A stretch of DNA of 45,588 nucleotides, taken from positions 64,001 to 109,588 of the forward strand of contig NMRA01000629.1 in NCBI GenBank assembly GCA_002633005.1, in the 5' to 3' direction. The position numbers and the translations under genes were made by a program. The notes beneath the pieces were generated by a model that had not been told where the DNA came from, did no database searches, and saw only the letters and a list, made by a program, of their open reading frames with translations. Numbering within the stretch: the first letter of the stretch is position 1; each line of letters starts with the position of its first letter. The DNA is from Phoronis australis (lineage: Eukaryota > Phoronida > Phoronidae). Positions 25,084 to 36,095 of this stretch are shown here, one piece after another.

Positions 25084-26891
25084 TTTCGCGAACTTGTTTA
25101 CTTTGGTGTTTTTCGTATCTTCTTCCTGTCGGAAATAACGGAGAGTGTCGGATTTAGAGAGGACAATGGGCTAATAGACGCAGGCCGCCAGGGTCTGAGA
25201 GAGGTCCCCGTGACACGAAAGCCTACAGTGTAAACATCGTCAAAAATGATGCGGTGATTATTCTTTCACCGTGTTACCGCACAAGAAGTGGTCTTCCTTA
25301 GCATAAAGACTGCATGCGCATTTTACAAAAACAATGAAACAAAAGCAATCGATTTCATTTGTGGCTATCCATAGTGGAGAGTACACCCTTAATCGATAAA
25401 AGCACAAAACGGGCTGCCACATGAATATCATCAATGGACCCACTCTATGAGAAGGGAACCTACATGTGAAAGGAACTATATTTTCCATAAACAGGAGATG
25501 AAAAGCAATAGATGCTACCTGTCAGGTTCTCAATATTTATCAAGTGGTATTTATTTTTAATGAACAAATAGAAAAAACAAAGGTACAGAGGACTCAAAAA
25601 TTCCTTACCATACTGGGTCACCTTGAAAAATACAGTTTTTCATTGAATTGAATTGAGTTTAAAAACCCAGTGATTTAAGTATTTTCTGCAAAAGAACGTT
25701 TTTCAAATGTTCTCTACTTTTTCGGATTATATGCATAGGTGGTTTAAATGCACGTTTTAAAGTGCGTTGAGGCAATATATACTGAAAACGTAGGAGCCCT
25801 AACATTCATTGGGAAAATCAGACACTGGTAGTTGACAACTATTCTCTTAAATTTTCTCTCTATTCTCCATGTTTCACTAACCTGCGTCCACACCTATTTG
25901 GCATGGTTTAACCCTGAAACCTTCAAGTTTTGGAGGGTACGGTCGCCCCTACCACCCCGCCTCTATATGGCCCTGATTAATCGGTGTACTCCAACAACGG
26001 TTGTACCCACTGTATGCTCCGGGGGAGATGAAAAGAATTAAGATTGACCGGTTCCATGGTAATAATTGCCGAAATACGTACATGTAATGATTTACAGCGT
26101 TACGTAAATGTTCTAATTATTATTCATTTATTTTTGACATTTTGCATTTTATTTGAATGTGCCGATTATTGCTATTTAAATTTTGACGTTTTACATTATT
26201 TGAATGTGCCCAAAGCGTCAAACTGACGTCATACTGAACAAGCAAATAGCCACGAGGTAATGAATCTAACAATCACTGTGCAGGGCAGACATTATAGTAC
26301 TGTATGTAGCATTTTGCTTTGGCACCAAAGCAACCACGGGAACACTAGTGAAACATCTCTTTTGGATATGGTTGACTGGTGGCCTTTACAAATATCTTTT
26401 GGTGCGTCTGTTCACACTGATCTCGAACAGTCTGGTCCAGACCTCCCTGCAGAATAAAGATACAATAGAATTAAAAAAATATAGCAAGTCTTCCAGAGGA
26501 CCGTTTCACGGCAAAGTCTCTGAAATATACCTAGAATTTCTAATTGTTCACTTAGCTTGTTTAAATGTGGCAAGAATGTTATTCACCAATTATTTGACTT
26601 TCCGACCAAAGACTTCAGGTCACTCTTCAGCACACAGATCTTTAGACTCCAGCAAAATGAAGCGATTTCTTTTTATCGCAAACAAGTCTGACAACCTGTT
26701 CGACAGGCCGTTGTTAAAGAGGTCGATTCACAGCCATTTAGTTGTAGTTAATATGTATACACACGTGCTGATTGTTAATAAAGTTTGCTTATAAACCACA
26801 TTTCTTTTTATTTCATCCCCCATACTCTTCTATTATTCGTTTAAAACACGCTCCCACTTCCCCACAAAATTTTGAGAACAGAAAATTTTGA

Positions 26892-27140
26892 ACTTCGGCT
26901 ATCTTCGGAGTCACGTCACGTCCGGAACCGGACCCGATTACTGCAAAGTCTGTTCATATATTTGTACTGGAACTATCTGGCACAAATGGAAGTTTTCTGA
27001 AAGACCATTTTGTCAACATTTACAGTACATCTGCAGTTAACATGGAAATCATCAAAAGTCCTGATGAAGTCTTACAAAATAATTTCAATGACATGAAAGT
27101 CTTTTTGCCCGCTTTATACGAACCAGAAGACGACATGTGA
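26892..27140 (+). other. Open, ATG-less stretch of 82 codons ending in a stop; possible terminal exon
   Basis: The frame from 26892 to the TGA at 27138-27140 has no stop and reads coding-like text such as SVHIFVLELSGTNGSFLKDH and MEIIKSPDEVLQNNFNDMKV, ending in acidic EPEDDM. An internal acceptor (CATCTGCAG at about 27037) could begin a terminal exon. There is no family match that I recognise and no neighbouring exon, so chance is possible. Confidence 0.25.
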
Positions 27141-28164
27141 TAGCAATTTGAATGACCCACTTCACTAACGTTTGGCTAAACCTGTAGTTTATGTCCATTT
27201 ATCTTGATATGGAACGGACTGATAGGTTTTATGTGGTTATGAAACGCCTTTACAGTTTGTGTTTAGGGTCGTGAGTATCACCCCTTATGACAATACGAGT
27301 GCCCGACAAGATTTTTCACGTCAGAGTTGGTTGTTTGTTCCGAAATAACAAATAAATTATACAAGAGCATTGCATAATAACTTTCCACTCAAGAGTTCGA
27401 CAGTACATGTACGTCTATACAGGAAAAGATGATCTACAGGGTAGGGGTGTAAGGCAGTTTTCTGACAAAAACCTGCCTTCACAGTTCCGAAAGTATTCCC
27501 GTACTTTGACTTTTTCCCGAGGAGTTACTTTTTGTTGCTTGAAACTGCGTGGCTTACGTAGGTCTCTTTTCCGACAACATCAACAGCAGATGGTATTTTA
27601 ATAGTAAACTTTGGTTTTAAAAGATGACATAGCATCACATCTGCGTTATTCAGCAGTTCCAGAATGTGTACAGAGGATGTAGATGGTTTATTGAGTAGCA
27701 TCTATAAGAAAGTGCAGAGCTGAACAAAAGACTTCGAAATCAAGTTATTCATAGAAGCTTCCACAAATGAAGCAACTCTCGGACTAATAATAGGCTAGAC
27801 CTACATGTTATACGTCATGTAAATGTAGGCCTTATTCCCTCAAAACCCAGTCGAGTGCTTTGGACGAATTTTAGAGCAACGTTTGTAGGTATAGATTTGA
27901 TGGACACGACCGAAGAACCGAACGATGGTATTAGTAAGCGTAATCTTGCCGACAGTCAAGTACTGTACAATGTAGCAGTCCTCGCATGCTTGTCGACTAT
28001 CAACACAAAACCCAAGATATGCAAATGCGGCTTTACCGTATGACTTGTCATGATCTATAGAAACCGATTACTTGTCATTTAGTGTGCGTAATAAATACAT
28101 TTATACCACATTATTAGCCTCGAATGGCGGATACAACCGTATAATGACCCATAATATTATCTCA

Positions 28165-28255
28165 CTAGGGAAACCGAGGCCGGTTTTGAACCCGGGCCTC
28201 AATTAAGAGCTTCGAGTCGCCGACTTTACCAATACACCACTCAGCGGCTGACGTC
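28165..28255 (-). repeat. tRNA-like sequence, probably a SINE head or tRNA pseudogene
   Basis: On the minus strand, GAGTGGTGTATTGGTAAAG resembles a D-arm/box A region and CCGGGTTCAAAACCGG forms a T-arm-like hairpin with a box-B-like centre. The acceptor stem and anticodon arm do not pair convincingly, so a working tRNA is unlikely. Confidence 0.5.
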
Positions 28256-28918
28256 ATCGAACGTGAAAATAGAATACTTAAATGAGCACGCCCAACAATC
28301 GCATGTTCAGTAAAGGGCCTTGCACCCCCCTTTGTACGCTATGAAAAATACGACGCATAATTTCCATAGAAACGATATTTTAATCCAGTGCAATTTTTCT
28401 CGCGTTCTCTCACTTGTAAATCACGATCTCCAATTTGAATGCGGTATCATGTCGTCGGGATCATTTAACTTGAGCATTATAGCCAGTTACTAGTGGTAAC
28501 CTAATTTAGCAGACGATATTTTCCCGGTCGAAGCTTAGTGTGATAAAATGTTTAGTACACTGTAAGCTATAATAGTTGCTAAACCTTAGTTTATAGATTC
28601 ACCTTTTTTCTATTTTATTTTTCAATTGGTTTTGAGTAAAAACATTATTTGACAACAATAGCTCGGCTTTTCTTAAAAGGTCACGACCTTAGACCCCGAG
28701 CCTCTGACATAGAAAGTACATGTAGTTACAAAGCCGACTGAAGCGAGTCGAGTAAGGTAGATCGATTCAGATCGTTCAGTATGTGGTATGTGGGGCTAAC
28801 TCCCCTCGGGCAATAATTCTCCAAAATCCACTCGAGCTCTAGATAACGGGGGATAACGACTTCGCCACGTAATAATATATGTACAAGCGAGCAGGACATG
28901 AACACGTAGATGTACATA

Positions 28919-29053
28919 CATGGGCGGCGCAGCACTGAAAAAAGTGGGGGGCTAAAGCCCCCTCATCCCCCTGTAGTGCACCGCGTATTGACCACGTGCA
29001 GCGTAGCACAGAAAAAAGTTTGGGACTATAGCCCCCAGGTTCATACCGTGCGC
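28919..29053. mobile_element. Family C element, longer copy with internal duplication
   Basis: Begins CATGGGCGGCGCAGCACTG and continues AAAAAAGTG. A second, diverged copy of the CAGC...CACAGAAAAAAGT and AGCCCCC module follows at about 28998-29038, and it ends GCGCTGCCCGTG. It looks like a dimer or a less deleted relative of 13456-13508. Confidence 0.6.
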
Positions 29054-29745
29054 TGCCCGTGACATACGGGTGTCCCGTTAAGCACCCGGGGGTGACCCAT
29101 TAGTTTCAGAGTGCACCAGTATTGCTGTTCAATTTCTCGTTGTACTATGCCTCACTTCTCCCATAGCTCATCCTGGGAAGACACACATTATTAAAGAGCT
29201 TAGAATAACGCCAATATGATTCACACACGAATCTGGAACGGATGCTGTCCTTACAGATGTCAGATCAACAGTGCGGCAAACACTTCTGCACTTGAGTTGT
29301 AATTTGATCGTCAAGTGGAAACTCACTTTATTTAACGCGGTATTGAGATGAAGTCTAATTTTGCGCTGAATTTGTGCCCTGCTGTTAGGTGGAGTCAGTT
29401 TTGTATACATACATGAACCAGCGTCCGTCATTTCACAGTTTGCACATGCGTTTACATAGCTAAACGAATAGTTAGACAAAGTTAGTTACAATCGTTTAGT
29501 TTGACTGCAAATTTATACAAAAAGCGTGTCAGTAAAATGTGTTACATTATGCTGATACGTTTATGTATTACTTTATTACTAAAATATTTGAACTGTCATC
29601 GTTTACACTTTAGCCACAGACCCATATATAAACTTGTGTATCAGCAAATTGTTTTACCAAATGGTGATTAACGAAGACTTCTTATTTTTACAGAATTTCT
29701 GCGTACTGATCGTGTAGAGTACAAAAAGAAACTTCCAAAGTATAC

Positions 29746-29873
29746 CTGGTACGCAAATTTTCCGTCCAGTTGATCGATCGCAAGTGTAACGATCGGTATG
29801 TGAAACACAGTAGACGTTGCACTCCAGTCCATGCCAGTTAGGATCGCAGTACACGACGTAGGACAACTTCAAC
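29746..29873 (-). CDS. Notch-ligand-like exon 5: DSL domain, five of six cysteines
   Basis: Encodes LKLSYVVYCDPNWHGLECNV, then YC, a short loop, YTCD and GRKICVPG. Cysteine spacing and the W-H-G pair match DSL (consensus V-x-C-x-x-x-(Y/W)-x-G-x-x-C-x-x-x-C). The sixth cysteine, within the usual G-W-x-G-x-x-C, should start the next exon. Acceptor TTTTGTGCAG, donor CCAG|GTATAC, phase 1. Confidence 0.9.
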
Positions 29874-32800
29874 CTGCACAAAAATGGTGTACAGAAGGAT
29901 CACCAATATCGCTACGAATTCTGGATGCTGATTAAAGTGACGGAGAGTACAACCGATGCAAGCATTCCGGACCCTTTTTAAGGATAAGGAGTCGACGATT
30001 GTCCAGTCTGTGACAATATACAGTACAACGAATGCATTGCCTGCCATTGAAACAACAAATGTAGACATGAGACTCGTATTAATTTCCACGCTTTGATTTT
30101 AATCACAAAAAGCTAAGACTTGCAATGATATTGCTGATACCTGGAAATTGACAAACTTGGCTGATGCAACCAAATGTCCGCCGATGAGAAATGTATCGTT
30201 TGTCGTTTGTTAGTATGGCTGACATATTGACACCATCGCCCATCCAATGCTTCTGCTATCTCCTAAACTAGAGTTGATTTCGCGATGGTGTTAATGAGCC
30301 TAGCTTCAGCAATCAGTAAAAGAATGCTATACACGTACATGTAGACATTCACTTACACAGTTCGGCTTCTGAGGGTAATTTCGGTCTCGCTGGACCGGTC
30401 CTGTGGTTCTGCCGGAAATGGAATACGTTCCTCGAATATAGTGTCCCTGACCGTATCCACGTCGTCATCGTTAGAGATGGCGTCTTCGTCTTGTATGACC
30501 ACCTGAATCTGAACAGCTCCCTGCAAAAGTGATTCGATGATTCCTTAAAAAACGGCTATAAACCCGCATACATGTAAAGGCGATATTAAACTGGCCCTCA
30601 AAACCTTAGAGGTCCATTATAGCTTTCTCAAATTTGGCTATTTTAGTTCTCTTTAGTAAGTTTATTGGCTTTATCTTTGATTGAAATGGTGACTACATAA
30701 ATAAACTTGATTTTATTTTTCACATAGTAATGCATTTAAGCGATTTGCTGAGGAACATTGTTCCGTCTTGAGTTAATCTATAACTGAGAAGTAGCAATAA
30801 CAAAGATTCGGCTATAAGCTTGGTTTAACGAACCACAGTATTGCTTTGAGATAAACAAGTTACATGTACGTAGCCGCTTTACTGCCTTGCACTGGTGTTT
30901 TCTACCCTGTTAGTTTACGGTTATCGTTCTTGTTATGCAGATGTTGACAACTAGCAAAAATGGCGGACTGATGACAAACCGACAACCGACGTAATGCTCG
31001 ACTTGCAGCGTGACTCAGAGGAGCAAAACTGCAAGTTGATGAGTCTGTTGTTTTTTTGTTTTTTTTAAATGGCTGACCATTCGTCAAATATCAGCCTATC
31101 ATGATTAAACAGTAATTCACGTCAGCCACTTTCTACTTGAACAAGCAATAGTAGACACCAGTTTTTAGTTAGCAAAAATGTAGAATAGATAATGCCAAAT
31201 TAGTTTCGAGTTCGCCGGATTTAGAATCCGATTAGACCCAGATACAGGTTCGTCGAGTACGTTTCAAGGAATAAGTAAACCATCAGACTTCAGTCTGGCA
31301 AACGCACGTGGCCGAGTGATGACGAGACAAGGTGCTAGCGTTCACGTTGGAAAACATTGGAGGACCGGACCTAAAGATTAACGTTTCCTCCGCTTACGGG
31401 AAACTGCGAGCAAGTTTATTCTCCCGAAGTTCTTTTCGTAACAGATAAAATGTCACGTCAATTGGAAGTTTTTAATCTACGACCATTTTACATTCAAAAT
31501 TTGAAATATTGAGTTAATGACGTGCCCCAAACAATCTTCCGCAGGTTGTTGCAGAATATATGATATCATCAGCACCACCAAACATCTGTTGTGGTCAGCT
31601 GTTGTGTCCATTCATTGTGTTTAGCAAGTTACTATTCTACAACTGATCTACTGTGCTGTGTCGTACAACGGCTGCGACAGCTTGAAAAGATGCTCCGTCT
31701 GCAACTCTTACAGCGTAGACAAGACATCGCCAAAACGCAGGAATATGTAAGACGTACTCGCTAAATATCGCCTTGTATTACAACAAAATCACATGATCAC
31801 GTCAACCTAGTTGCAAGATTGTTGCGTCTACGTAACTCGACCTAGGCAATTTGGAGTTTCGGTTTTGACAACTTACACTCCACTCATCGAATGAAAACGT
31901 CATGGGGTTTGCAACGCCGCCTACTGTGCTACCAAAGACGTTATTATCCTGATTCGGAATTTTGCCAGTTTTTACTCGGCCTACATTGCACCTTCCTTCG
32001 TCACTGAAAAACAATTATGACAAGCCAAATTAATTAATGAAGTGATATTCAGTCGTGTGAATTACACGTACTCCACGCACCCTTCAATTTTACGATTAAA
32101 TGAAGTGGACTCCTTGTAAAGGAGTCGAGGCCTTTTCACGTTAAAATGGGTGTCCGGAGAGTGCAATCACTTTTACGACATGTACGCATTTGCTTACTCT
32201 TCTTTAATTGACATGCTGACAGCTAATTGCAGTATTCCTTTTAGTGACAGAAACCCAGTGGTACATGTACATGTACATTGTACATGATAAATCACGGCAT
32301 AGTCTGGTTTGTTCAGAGCTTAGTCAACCGATTTCTTGATGCCCATGTTTTGCCTAGAAAATAATCCCTTCCAATAATGTTTTTCTGAGGCATCACAGGT
32401 GGCCTATATTTCACTCAGTAGGTGTTCTTTTGACAAAACGTTATTTTTGCAGCAAAAAATGAACTTGAACCGTAAAGATCTGCGAATTAGAAAATTACTG
32501 GACAGGTCAGCGTGCACAATATCTACATGTATATATGTACACCACGAATGCACCGAAACACTTGGCCAATGACACTTGCCTATTTCTACATGTACACGTA
32601 CATGTACGTGTCAGAAATGCCATTATCAAGAAATTCGACAGGTATTGTAACAGACCCGCACACCATGTCAAACATAAACCGTCGACATACATGCACTGTA
32701 CAACACCAGCACAAGTGTCTGAGGCTACATGTACGTGCCTTATAAGAGACCAAACACATACAGACACCACATTAAATACTTTGTGTTGATGTTTTGCTCA

Positions 32801-35800
32801 TACACGGTTTTCAATTTCGTGTTTCGTGGATTGGAAATTTCGTTCATTCTTAGAGCATTTTACAGCTTAAAACTGAGACAAAGCCAGATGAGATCGAAGT
32901 GAATTCAGTTAAAAATCTACTGCAAAATTGTTGCCTTATTTTTGCTATAAGGTTTCGTATTTATATACATGTACATGTACATGTGCACTGTGCCGAAATT
33001 TCCGTATATAGGTGGAATTTTATTCGTCCCTAAGTTGGCCCAGCCCAGCCTTTTGGTCACAAGAAAGCACTTTGAAGGAAAACCTACATACCTACATTGT
33101 ACACGAGCAAACAGTTTAGAAAGATGGTAACATACGGTGGGTAAATACCCTTCATTAGCGGCGGAGGCAAGAGGGCTCAGAGTGACCTGAAACTTTACAT
33201 GGGTATGTAATCCAAACACGCAGCGTACCCACGAAGCCGTTTAAGACTTGAAATGTCACTCTCTATTTAAAATTCACTCCGTCTTCAACTTCCATGTTTA
33301 AGACTAAGCCAACATGTACATGTGCACTGGTCAGAAATATATGTATATGACGTGCTTGTCTGGAACTTACGATGGGTAGTCAGTTATGCATATTTCGAAC
33401 ACGTGGTCGCAGCCACTGCCTCGTTGTTTACCAAAAAACCACACTTCGTCGCAATAACGGCCACAGGATAGTTTTCCTCCCGGGTTTTGATATTCGACCA
33501 TGCGCAGACGAAACTTGCCGGAACTCGTCACCACCTGCAGTGTAAGGTAACAGATACACTGTATAATGAATGCTATCGAATTGAAATTTAGTTCCCATTT
33601 CCCTCCTAGTTTTACACCAGCATCATAAGCGTAGCAAGTTTGAGTGAGGAGATATAGCTCCCGACTCATGGTTGTGTGCAGCGCACCCCCATTCCCCACC
33701 CCAATTACTAGCCTAAACTGGGGCGTAGAAAGTGGTTGCCATGTGGTTACGTTTCTCCCAATTTGAAGGCGTGACGTGGAACCGTCAAACCGACTGGCTG
33801 GATTATTAAACGTAAGCCGGGGGGACGGGGAGTGACTCACTTGAAAACATTATTCATACACATTTCGCAATAGCCTGAGAATACTTGCTACGCAAGATTT
33901 CTGATTTCAAAATGTCCGTTTCATTGAATGCGAAGCTGTATTTCTCCGAGGAATAAAGGGGAACACGTCACCTTAACTTTGTTTTTCGACTCAGATGTGA
34001 TTTGATATTCCATGAAACCGAGGCTCAAACCCTAGACGGAGGAAAATGGCCAAATCGGACTTTTGACTATGTTAAATGTATGTATTATTGGTCAACTCAA
34101 TTTTCTCATCTCTTCGTTTATTAACCGAGTACTTTACTATCGTACGACTCCACTAGGAACCCATTTAGAGCCGAGGAAACATTTTGGAGGAGTACGTGTA
34201 ACATGAAGCTAACCCACTCACGCCGGTGGCCTTAATGATCGAATCAGTTTCTTCATGTTTTTGTGTGAAATTGTAAAGAATTTTTTATAAAGGAAAGTGA
34301 TGAAAAGAGGTGACTCCATGATGGAATATATTTTCATTTTTTAATCACATATATTTTTTCATATTGGAGTATTTTGGATCTCCCCTCATACGGGAGCCTT
34401 AAACCCGTCAACTATAAATATGTTCAACTAAATATGTTCATTAAACTGTTCATGCAAAGCATGAAGGCGTCAGCACATGCGTATGTTGACATCCGGACAT
34501 GTGCATGATGGTATCTGCACATGCGTATGTTGACATCAGGACATGTGCATGATGGTATCAGCACATGCGCAAGATGGCATTAGGACATGCGCCCAAAACA
34601 ACCAACAACAACAACATGGAGCACTCATATGCGACCAACATGTGCAGGGACGGTTACCATTTAAACATTCCCACTAAAGAAAGCAATATCAGTAAATTAA
34701 GAACAGCCTGCATTGGTTGGAAAGCAAGTCGGCGATGCTCTTCACATTAGGAATACACTACAGTGTAAATCTTTCATGTTTCATAGTTAGGAGCTAAGGA
34801 TAGAGAAGCATACCACTGAGGGGTGGATCCAGGATTTTGATTTAGGGGGGTCAGGACAAAATATTAGCCAGGATTTTGCCCGTCAGACATTCGCACCCCC
34901 ATACTGCCAAATGGAATCTGGGAGAATTTTAGGGGGCCATGGCCCCTTTGCCCCCCCCCCCTCTAAATCCGCCACTGCATACGACAAAACATAGAAACAT
35001 CTTAAAAAATCCGCTAGGGGGCGGAACGTAGGTCAAATATCTCGGAAGCAGCAGTTGCCCTGTCCATCATAATTTGTCAAAGCAAATCTTACCGTCGATA
35101 CGCACCCACAGCAGGCATCCCAGATTTACGGGATAATGATCATTCCGACTAAAGGAAGCAATGTTAGTAAGCTTAGAATATCCTGAAGAGGGGAAACAAA
35201 GCAATTAAGCAATGCCCTCCTCAATAGGAACACATCAGCCACCTTTCGTTATAAGTCTTCAAAAAGTTTAAAAGATATTGACGTAGACGACAGATCAGAC
35301 AAATACAATTCAGCGGCCACTAGAGAGGGCCACGTCTATTAAATCCGTGTGAAATGGAATAAGTACGGTCGTGTATGAGCTTAGCAACCTTTAGTCAATC
35401 TTTATTAATATCCACCTGCAACGAAAACCATAATTACCACTTAAGAACTCCCCAGTAGTAAAATTTGTCTGCATTAAAATCCATGTACTTTTCGAAATAC
35501 TAGAGAGGTTTCGCAAAGCCACGTGAATGAGAATTGGCACGCATTTATATAATGTAATACCGCGTCATACTCACTCAATTGTTGGCTGTGACGTAATCCC
35601 GATAGGGTCTGGGCAAACGCGGACGCAAAACTTGTGGCTAGTTTTTAATTCTTATTCGGTAAGAAATCGAAACCATTTTTAGTTTGATAGGGTTCTCAGT
35701 CTATCTCCTTTTTCAGTATAACATGAGCCCGATTCTTTTGTCTATTAATGTACGTTAAGAAAGCACTTTTTTCTGAAATCCCTATTCTGACCGTGTTTGC

Positions 35801-36095
35801 TTGATATCATAGAACTAAAATGAATTTTTAGAGGTATAATTTTGTGCTGTTAATTTTTTCACAAGTTTAATGTTCCTGCATTTACTTATTTTAAACTAAT
35901 GAATTTTGCTTTCTAAGGGTTGACCATTTCTCGCAGCTAAGCTATTAAGTAAACGACCCCTCACGCTCACTCCAGTGAGTTTAAACACGAACATGCACAT
36001 GCGTGAGGTAGCAGGTTTTGCAAATCTTTGACAAATTCAATTTACTTAAAACTTACGGTTAATAGAGCACTCAACAGATACAACGTTCTCCACAT
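29746..36095 (-). CDS. Notch-ligand-like protein (signal peptide, MNNL, DSL), 5' five exons, 3' end not found
   Basis: Joined exons 36057-36095, 33371-33534, 31877-32003, 30357-30520 and 29746-29873 give about 208 residues with no stop and matching phases 0, 2, 0, 2, 1. Residues 1-17 form a short signal peptide (MWRTLYLLSALLT and onward). Residues 19-125 form an MNNL module: GKFRLRMVEYQNPGGKLSCG, Cys37, 41, 55, 62 and 73, then TFSFDEW. Residues 111-165 hold an acidic stretch. From residue 166 a DSL domain begins: YVVYCDPNWHGLECNVYC then YTCD and GRKIC, that is five of the six DSL cysteines (174, 183, 187, 196, 205). This architecture belongs to Delta/Jagged-type transmembrane ligands that activate Notch on neighbouring cells. 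I cannot tell Delta from Jagged. The EGF repeats, membrane segment and tail were not found downstream. Confidence 0.87.
30357..30520 (-). CDS. Notch-ligand-like exon 4: acidic MNNL-DSL connector
   Basis: Opens GAVQIQVVIQDEDAISNDDD, corresponding to the 'F-x-L-x-I-E-A-x-D' strand and acidic loop that precede DSL in ligands. It ends SETEITLRSRT with two bases left over (phase 2). Acceptor ACTTTTGCAG, donor ACTGT|GTAAGT. Confidence 0.82.
31877..32003 (-). CDS. Notch-ligand-like exon 3: MNNL domain, second part
   Basis: Reads SDEGRCNVGRVKTGKIPNQD and ends MTFSFDEWS, matching the 'C-x-x-G-x-x-x-T' and '(I/M)xFxFxW' segments that close the MNNL beta-sandwich. Acceptor GTTTTTCAG, donor GGAGT|GTAAGT, phase 0. 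Confidence 0.83.
32262..32290. repeat. (ACATGT)n palindromic microsatellite
   Basis: Overlapping TACATGTA units (GTACATGTACATGTAC and onward). Similar short clusters lie at about 32587-32606 and 32966-32983. All lie in introns of the Notch-ligand-like gene. Confidence 0.8.
33371..33534 (-). CDS. Notch-ligand-like exon 2: MNNL domain, first part
   Basis: Begins VVTSSGKFRLRMVEYQNPGG, the typical 'G-x-F-x-L-R-x-x-x-[FY]-x-N-P' opening of MNNL. Four cysteines follow in SCGRYCDE and SGCDHVFEICI. Acceptor TTACACTGCAG, donor ATC|GTAAGT, phase 2. The frame stays open upstream of the acceptor to 33840, but that part is not MNNL-like and is treated as intron. Confidence 0.88.
34473..34592. repeat. 44-bp tandem repeat, about 2.5 units
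   Basis: Units begin GCACATGCG at 34473, 34517 and 34561. The first two are nearly identical; the third is shortened. The words GACATGTGCATGATGG and ATGCGTATGTTGACATC recur. Confidence 0.85.
34814..34977 (+). mobile_element. CAGTGG-ended MITE family A, copy 2
   Basis: Begins CACTGAGGGGTGGATCCAGG and ends CTCTAAATCCGCCACTG. The six bases GCATAC flank the left end and reappear at the right end, a possible target-site duplication. It is homologous to 2301-2458 in opposite orientation. The ends resemble hAT-type non-autonomous elements, but that assignment is inference. Confidence 0.8.
36057..36095 (-). CDS. Notch-ligand-like exon 1: start and signal peptide
   Basis: Exactly 13 codons, MWRTLYLLSALLT, ending at ACC|GTAAGT, phase 0. 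The hydrophobic core continues into the next exon (VVTSSG), where signal peptidase cleavage would fall. Too short for an ORF finder; supported by phase, signal-peptide character and the following MNNL exon. Confidence 0.75.

Larger units (their letters stand above)
23026..28164. other. Five kilobases downstream of the DSL exon without a recognisable gene
   Basis: Searched by eye on the minus strand for EGF-like cysteine patterns and for phase-1 exons opening with Trp, without success. It contains the two unassigned ORFs listed separately and a 148-codon plus-strand frame (26348-26794) judged to be chance. An AATAAA lies at 26777-26782. Confidence 0.45.

Noticed and set aside
26348-26794. 148-codon plus-strand ORF ending at an AATAAA-containing sequence
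   Set aside because: Composition is erratic, an overlapping second frame is equally open, and no domain, signal peptide or conserved motif is visible. Probably chance in AT-rich DNA.
28165-28255. Functional tRNA gene on the minus strand
   Set aside because: Box-A- and box-B-like segments exist, but the acceptor stem and anticodon arm do not fold convincingly. Kept only as a tRNA-like repeat.
33367-33840. 157-codon minus-strand ORF as a complete gene
   Set aside because: Only its last 54 codons are MNNL-like and they are preceded by a good acceptor (ACACTGCAG). The upstream part is intron read-through; the true start is the signal-peptide exon at 36057-36095.
34473-34592. CRISPR-like array
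   Set aside because: The whole 44-bp unit repeats with no unique spacers, and the context is eukaryotic. It is a minisatellite.
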